From contig VIGQ01001244.1 of assembly GCA_009663005.1 (NCBI GenBank), positions 1 through 22,500 on the forward strand: a stretch of DNA of 22,500 bases. Reading direction: 5' to 3'. Source of the DNA: Actinidia chinensis. Lineage: Eukaryota; Streptophyta; Magnoliopsida; Ericales; Actinidiaceae. Positions 19,685 to 22,500 of this stretch are shown one piece after another. Under the pieces are notes generated by a model. It saw nothing but the letters and a program-made list of their open reading frames with translations. It did not search any database and was not told where the DNA came from. Positions within the stretch are counted from its first letter, which is position 1; each line of letters starts with the position of its first letter. The position numbers and the translations under genes are program-made.

Positions 19685-19797
19685 TTTTCACGCCCCAACC
19701 AGTTTTACCAATAGGAGACCCTAAAGACACCAAATACATAGTAGCAGCATATTTCACATAAGCCACACGTCTGCCCATCCAGCTCCAATAGCCACCC
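19685..19797 (-). pseudogene. MATE copy A, exon 5
   Basis: It starts after a TGTTGCAG acceptor and ends at GAAAA|GTAAGG. Frame 1 opens GVAIGAGW. Other frames supply VAYVKYA and, further on, a CYYVFG/PLGLLLG/LGWGVK-like run, which is the MATE block GVAIGAGWQ..VAYVNIACYYxFGxPLGxLLGYKLGxGVKG. About five one-base changes (an extra G in the GGATGGGCAG stretch, and single losses after GACG, TGCTG, TTGGTG and ATTGG) scramble the frame. The length of 113 nt is close to the normal exon. Confidence 0.88.
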
Positions 19798-19929
19798 CTG
19801 CAACATACATTAATGGATCACTTCATACAATCGCTTTTTACTACACAATTACTGCATTTCCTTTGCTATACTTGGAAACTTGAAAGCTCACCTTGCAAGG
19901 TGCTTTTAACAATCAAGGAAGTCTGGAAG

Positions 19930-20146
19930 TTTGAATTTGGGAGTAGTGATACTGGGTTGTGTACAAGACACAGGACTCATTTGCAACTCTCAACAAAATA
20001 AGTGGAACCCGCCCTAATTAGGGGTTTTCACGTTTTTTAAAAACTTAATTAGGGCGGGTCCCAGTGAATTTGCTGAAGAGCAAAATGGTTTGTCTTGTAC
20101 ACACTCACCTTTTTGGGGTGTGTAACCATCATTATTCTTTTGAATT
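19930..20146. mobile_element. Hairpin MITE in intron 4 of MATE copy A
   Basis: Long inverted repeat. The left arm contains tgtgtacaagac...tttgca...aagtggaacccgccctaatta (to about 20020). The right arm is its imperfect reverse complement, starting ttaattagggcgggtccca at 20045 and running through gtcttgtacacac near 20103. Weaker pairing extends out to a ttgaatt/aattcaa-like segment. The loop is about 25 bases. There is no coding capacity. A transcript of either strand would fold into a stem of 70 or more base pairs. Confidence 0.72.
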
Positions 20147-20467
20147 TAATTTATTGTAGTTTCCTTGTCAAGACCCGTTAAAAATTTTAGACGAAAGGAA
20201 ACAGTGAAACTCGCATTACCATTTCTAACTAAACGGACTATGTAAACTTTGTCAAAAATATAGTGACCAATGAATGGTACAGTAAAATTAACCCTCTCTC
20301 TAAAAGTCATGATGTCATCTTCGCCTGTTTATTTTCCATTTCACATTCCTACTGATTATTGATGGAGGAACTACTAAAACCAGATCAAACGGATGTATCT
20401 AAAGGCCTCGATCAAACTCTTTTCCTAGTCTCCCCTCGAAACAATCATAGTTAGCAACAACAAGTAC

Positions 20468-20723
20468 CTGAAGAAGGTTGGACATTGTTTAATGCCAATG
20501 CACTGCCAATATTGGAGTGAGCTCATAACACAAGGTCTGTTCCACTTCCGTGCTGTTGAAAAAAAATCTCGATGGATAACGGTCTTTCGAACTACCACGA
20601 AGAGAACGAGCGAGAGTATCATTCAACATAACACGACGTCATTGTCACCACCGAACCACTCTGCCAATTCGCGTTCTTTCGGATGCGCTGCGGGGCCCCG
20701 AGTTCGTTCGACACCTTACGACT
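20468..20723 (-). pseudogene. MATE copy A, exon 4
   Basis: It opens after TATTCAG with KVSNELG, the MATE SVRVSNELGAG signature. It continues SLVLFVVVRKTVI and, after a frame change, EVEQTLCYELTPILA, ending near NNVQP at a CTTCTTCAG|GTACTT donor. These are the helix-8 region, the cytosolic VxxLxxELTPxLA segment and the NNVQPVLSG end of the family exon. At least two frameshifts are present. A plus-strand ORF of 132 codons (20492-20890) is its antisense shadow. Confidence 0.9.
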
Positions 20724-20806
20724 CTGAATATGAAAATAATGTTAATTACCAGTGTGGAGATTTTATAGAAACTATTGAATTAAATATATCTGCTGTATTT
20801 ATTAAC

Positions 20807-20863
20807 CTTATGGCTGCATTGCATCCCAGAGCTACCATGACTGCCCACCCTAATATGTTCATG
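20807..20863 (-). pseudogene. MATE copy A, exon 3 (intact exon)
   Basis: A 57-nt exon between TTTTCAG and GTTAAT reads (C)MNILGWAVMVALGCNAAI(S). This is the complete short exon of plant MATEs with no disruption. It continues in phase from exon 2 (TG|C) into exon 4 (AG|). It encodes part of a membrane helix and is the clearest evidence for the family and strand. Confidence 0.93.
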
Positions 20864-22315
20864 CTGAAAATTATATATAAATACAAATGATAAGTAAATT
20901 AATAGCAGTGTAATAAGAAATTAAATGGAAAAAATGCATATTCAACAACATCCTAAATGTATATTGCTGGAATGGCTGTTAAGTTCAAATCTCTACTGTG
21001 CAATGTTGTGAAACTAAAAAAATTTTCACTGCTGTTGGAGAGAGATTTTGGCTGTAAGATTAAAAATATTTGTAATTGTTGGAGAATTATGAATTTAAGC
21101 ATTTACTACTTATTATTATATTCAAAACGAGTTGCAAATGTGGTTATTCAAATTAAAAGAAGGAAAACGATAATAGATAGAAATATTTTCCCTAAACTGC
21201 ATGTTAGGGATGGCAATGGGGTCGTAAAGTCGCATAAAACTCCTCCACACCTTAAACCCGTTTTCACCCTATACCTGTACCCAATAAGCGCCGAGTATAG
21301 TTCGAGACTATCAAACACAGTCCAATATGGACAGTGGCGGACCAAGTAATTACGTTTAAGGAGGGTAAGAGTCATCTTCTATCTTTGTAATTCGTGCGCT
21401 CCAAACTAGTTTACTTGTAATGTACAAGTCATATAACTTTGCGTGTAAATATAAACAAAGTTGAAAAAAAGGGCAAGCATATATAGAGTATAGATGTCCA
21501 AGAGTTGTGAGGGTCACTCAATTAGTTAATTTGGATATACTTAATACCCGAACTTTAAAAAAAATCTAATCTAAAAATTACTCATACCCAAACAACTGCT
21601 TCGATCAAGGCCATCAAATTTAGGCGAAATTGACATTACTTTTCATGTTCCAAAAAAAACTGTTAGGTAAACGTTTATTACATGAACACTGTTAGGTAAA
21701 CCCTGACGCAAGTATGTTTGTGGTTGTAGTTTTATAGGATAAAGTATCAAAGTTATACACGGAATCGGACTTTTGTCTTCTATGCCACGTGGGATAGTGA
21801 CCAACTACATCTAAACGAGTATATTCATTTTAATAATGACAGTAAACAGCTTCAAATTGTATCAAGAATTTTTTTCGAATTAAAGTGAATGATTTAGATT
21901 TATTAGAATATATACGATCACATAACTAAATGAATTTGTATTATCTATTATTAAATTCAAAGAATAATTTTTTGTCTAAATTCAAAAATCGTAAAATTTC
22001 TCCTACATAATTTCACAAATATTATCAAAATATCAGCTTATCTCACTCGGGACAAGTTTAACCTAGTTTTTTTTTTTGAGATTTTGAATGATTCGATAAG
22101 AGTTTTCGAGTATTTTATTTTTAGTAAATTTTTTTAATAGTTTAATCAAATTTTTTTATTTTTTTTGATTCCTCTTTGCAAAAAATCTGAAAATATAAAA
22201 AATAATATTTGAAAGGGACCATAAGTGACAATCTTTTTGGTCAAGGTCAATTTTCACAAACTCAAAAAGCGTCCCGTTTATATGTAAAACTTGTCAGTCA
22301 ATATTAGCACAATAC
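20864..22315 (-). other. Intron 2 of MATE copy A (1452 bp)
   Basis: Begins GTATTG and ends TTTTCAG on the minus strand. Mostly AT-rich. At 21205 tagggatggcaatgggg resembles a plant hAT terminus, and at 21332 cagtggcggaccaag resembles another hAT/MITE terminus. Neither has a matching second end, so they are truncated remnants. ORFs of 130 and 75 codons crossing this area are not genes. Confidence 0.7.
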
Positions 22316-22401
22316 CATATTGAAATGCATCCACTGAAACTTCTGCATTCTCAAGTATCCAGCAAAAGAGGATCAGGGCCATGAAGTACCATACTTCTAA
22401 G
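22316..22401 (-). pseudogene. MATE copy A, exon 2
   Basis: After an ACGCAG acceptor the minus strand reads LEVWYFMALILFCWILENAE and then VSVDA. This is the MATE block LEIWYxMALILFAGYLKNAEVSVDALSIC. The exon ends ATATG|GTATTG. It is 86 nt against an expected 87: one base is missing within the ALSIC codons, giving DAFQYG, so the frame entering exon 3 is broken. Substitutions at AGYLKN (CWILEN) are conservative in part. Confidence 0.92.
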
Positions 22402-22500
22402 CTGCGTTATAATCAAAGAAAAATTAGAAGCAAATCATGAGCTAGGCCATTAAATAACAAGTTTGTTGAGTATAAAATTACATACAACACTGCTACAGTT

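Larger units (their letters stand above)
19685..22500 (-). pseudogene. MATE/DTX efflux transporter pseudogene, copy A (span, 5' end off window)
   Basis: Exons 2 to 5 of a plant MATE gene lie in order on the minus strand with canonical AG/GT borders: exon 2 at 22401-22316, exon 3 at 20863-20807, exon 4 at 20723-20468, exon 5 at 19797-19685. Intron phases agree across the exon 2/3 and 3/4 joins: TG|C gives the Cys of SIC, and AG| starts the Ser of AAIS. Exon 1 would begin just right of the window. Single-base and short indels break exons 2, 4 and 5, while exon 3 is intact. It is same-strand and upstream of copy B, so the two look like an old tandem duplication. If the indels are real it is a recent pseudogene; if they are assembly errors it could be a live gene. 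Confidence 0.88.

Noticed and set aside
20492..20890. Plus-strand ORF of 132 codons
   Set aside because: It is antisense to MATE copy A exons 3 and 4, whose minus-strand motifs and splice sites explain the sequence.
20957..21375. ORFs of 130 (plus) and 75 (minus) codons
   Set aside because: They lie in intron 2 of MATE copy A, overlap hAT-like remnants and show no domain.

Overview
The window looks like nuclear DNA of a flowering plant, probably a dicot. It is strongly AT-rich and full of long A and T runs. The genes recognised are broken into exons by introns. The repeats are plant types: small Helitrons, a hAT element with an 8-bp target duplication, foldback elements or MITEs, and a Ty1/copia retrotransposon 3' end. 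There are no operons, bacterial signals, tRNA, rRNA or CRISPR arrays. Species cannot be named from the sequence alone. All similarities come from reading translations and comparing them with remembered family consensus motifs; no search was run.

Main gene content: most of the right two thirds is the decayed remains of two tandem minus-strand genes of the plant MATE (DETOXIFICATION/DTX) efflux-transporter family. Copy A (19685 to beyond 22500) keeps exons 2, 3, 4 and 5 with canonical splice borders, but exons 2, 4 and 5 carry frame-breaking indels. Its exon 1 would lie past the right edge. Copy B (about 7650-15235) is older. Exon 1 (14765-15235), exon 2 (about 10580-10656), exon 4 (about 9690-9912) and part of exon 5 (about 7650-7760) are recognisable, all with frameshifts or stops. 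No exon after exon 5 was found for either copy, so neither is likely to make a transporter.

Layout: 1-437 is the 5' part of a minus-strand Helitron. 437-2901 is AT-rich and featureless apart from a possible hAT remnant. 2902-4204 holds two minus-strand Helitrons joined directly head to tail. 4456-4758 holds an unexplained GC-richer ORF. 5620-6180 is an A/purine-rich low-complexity tract. 6285-7106 is a non-autonomous hAT element with a perfect 8-bp target duplication. 7650-15235 is MATE copy B; its introns contain a foldback element (9199-9621), a fragment of an L-type lectin (receptor-kinase type) gene (11331-11479), and a copia 3' end with its 3' LTR followed by an inverted partial LTR (12960-14712). 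15236-17190 holds a diverged direct repeat and an inverted-repeat MITE. 17200-17790 is an extremely G-rich stretch that is either a quadruplex-forming tract or a low-quality assembly segment. 17800-19680 is non-coding with a GC island. 19685-22500 is MATE copy A, with a hairpin MITE in intron 4 and hAT-like ends in intron 2.

No convincing new biological system was found. The most informative points are the transposon-riddled tandem MATE pseudogenes, the directly abutting Helitron pair, the inverted LTR arrangement and the anomalous G-rich block.
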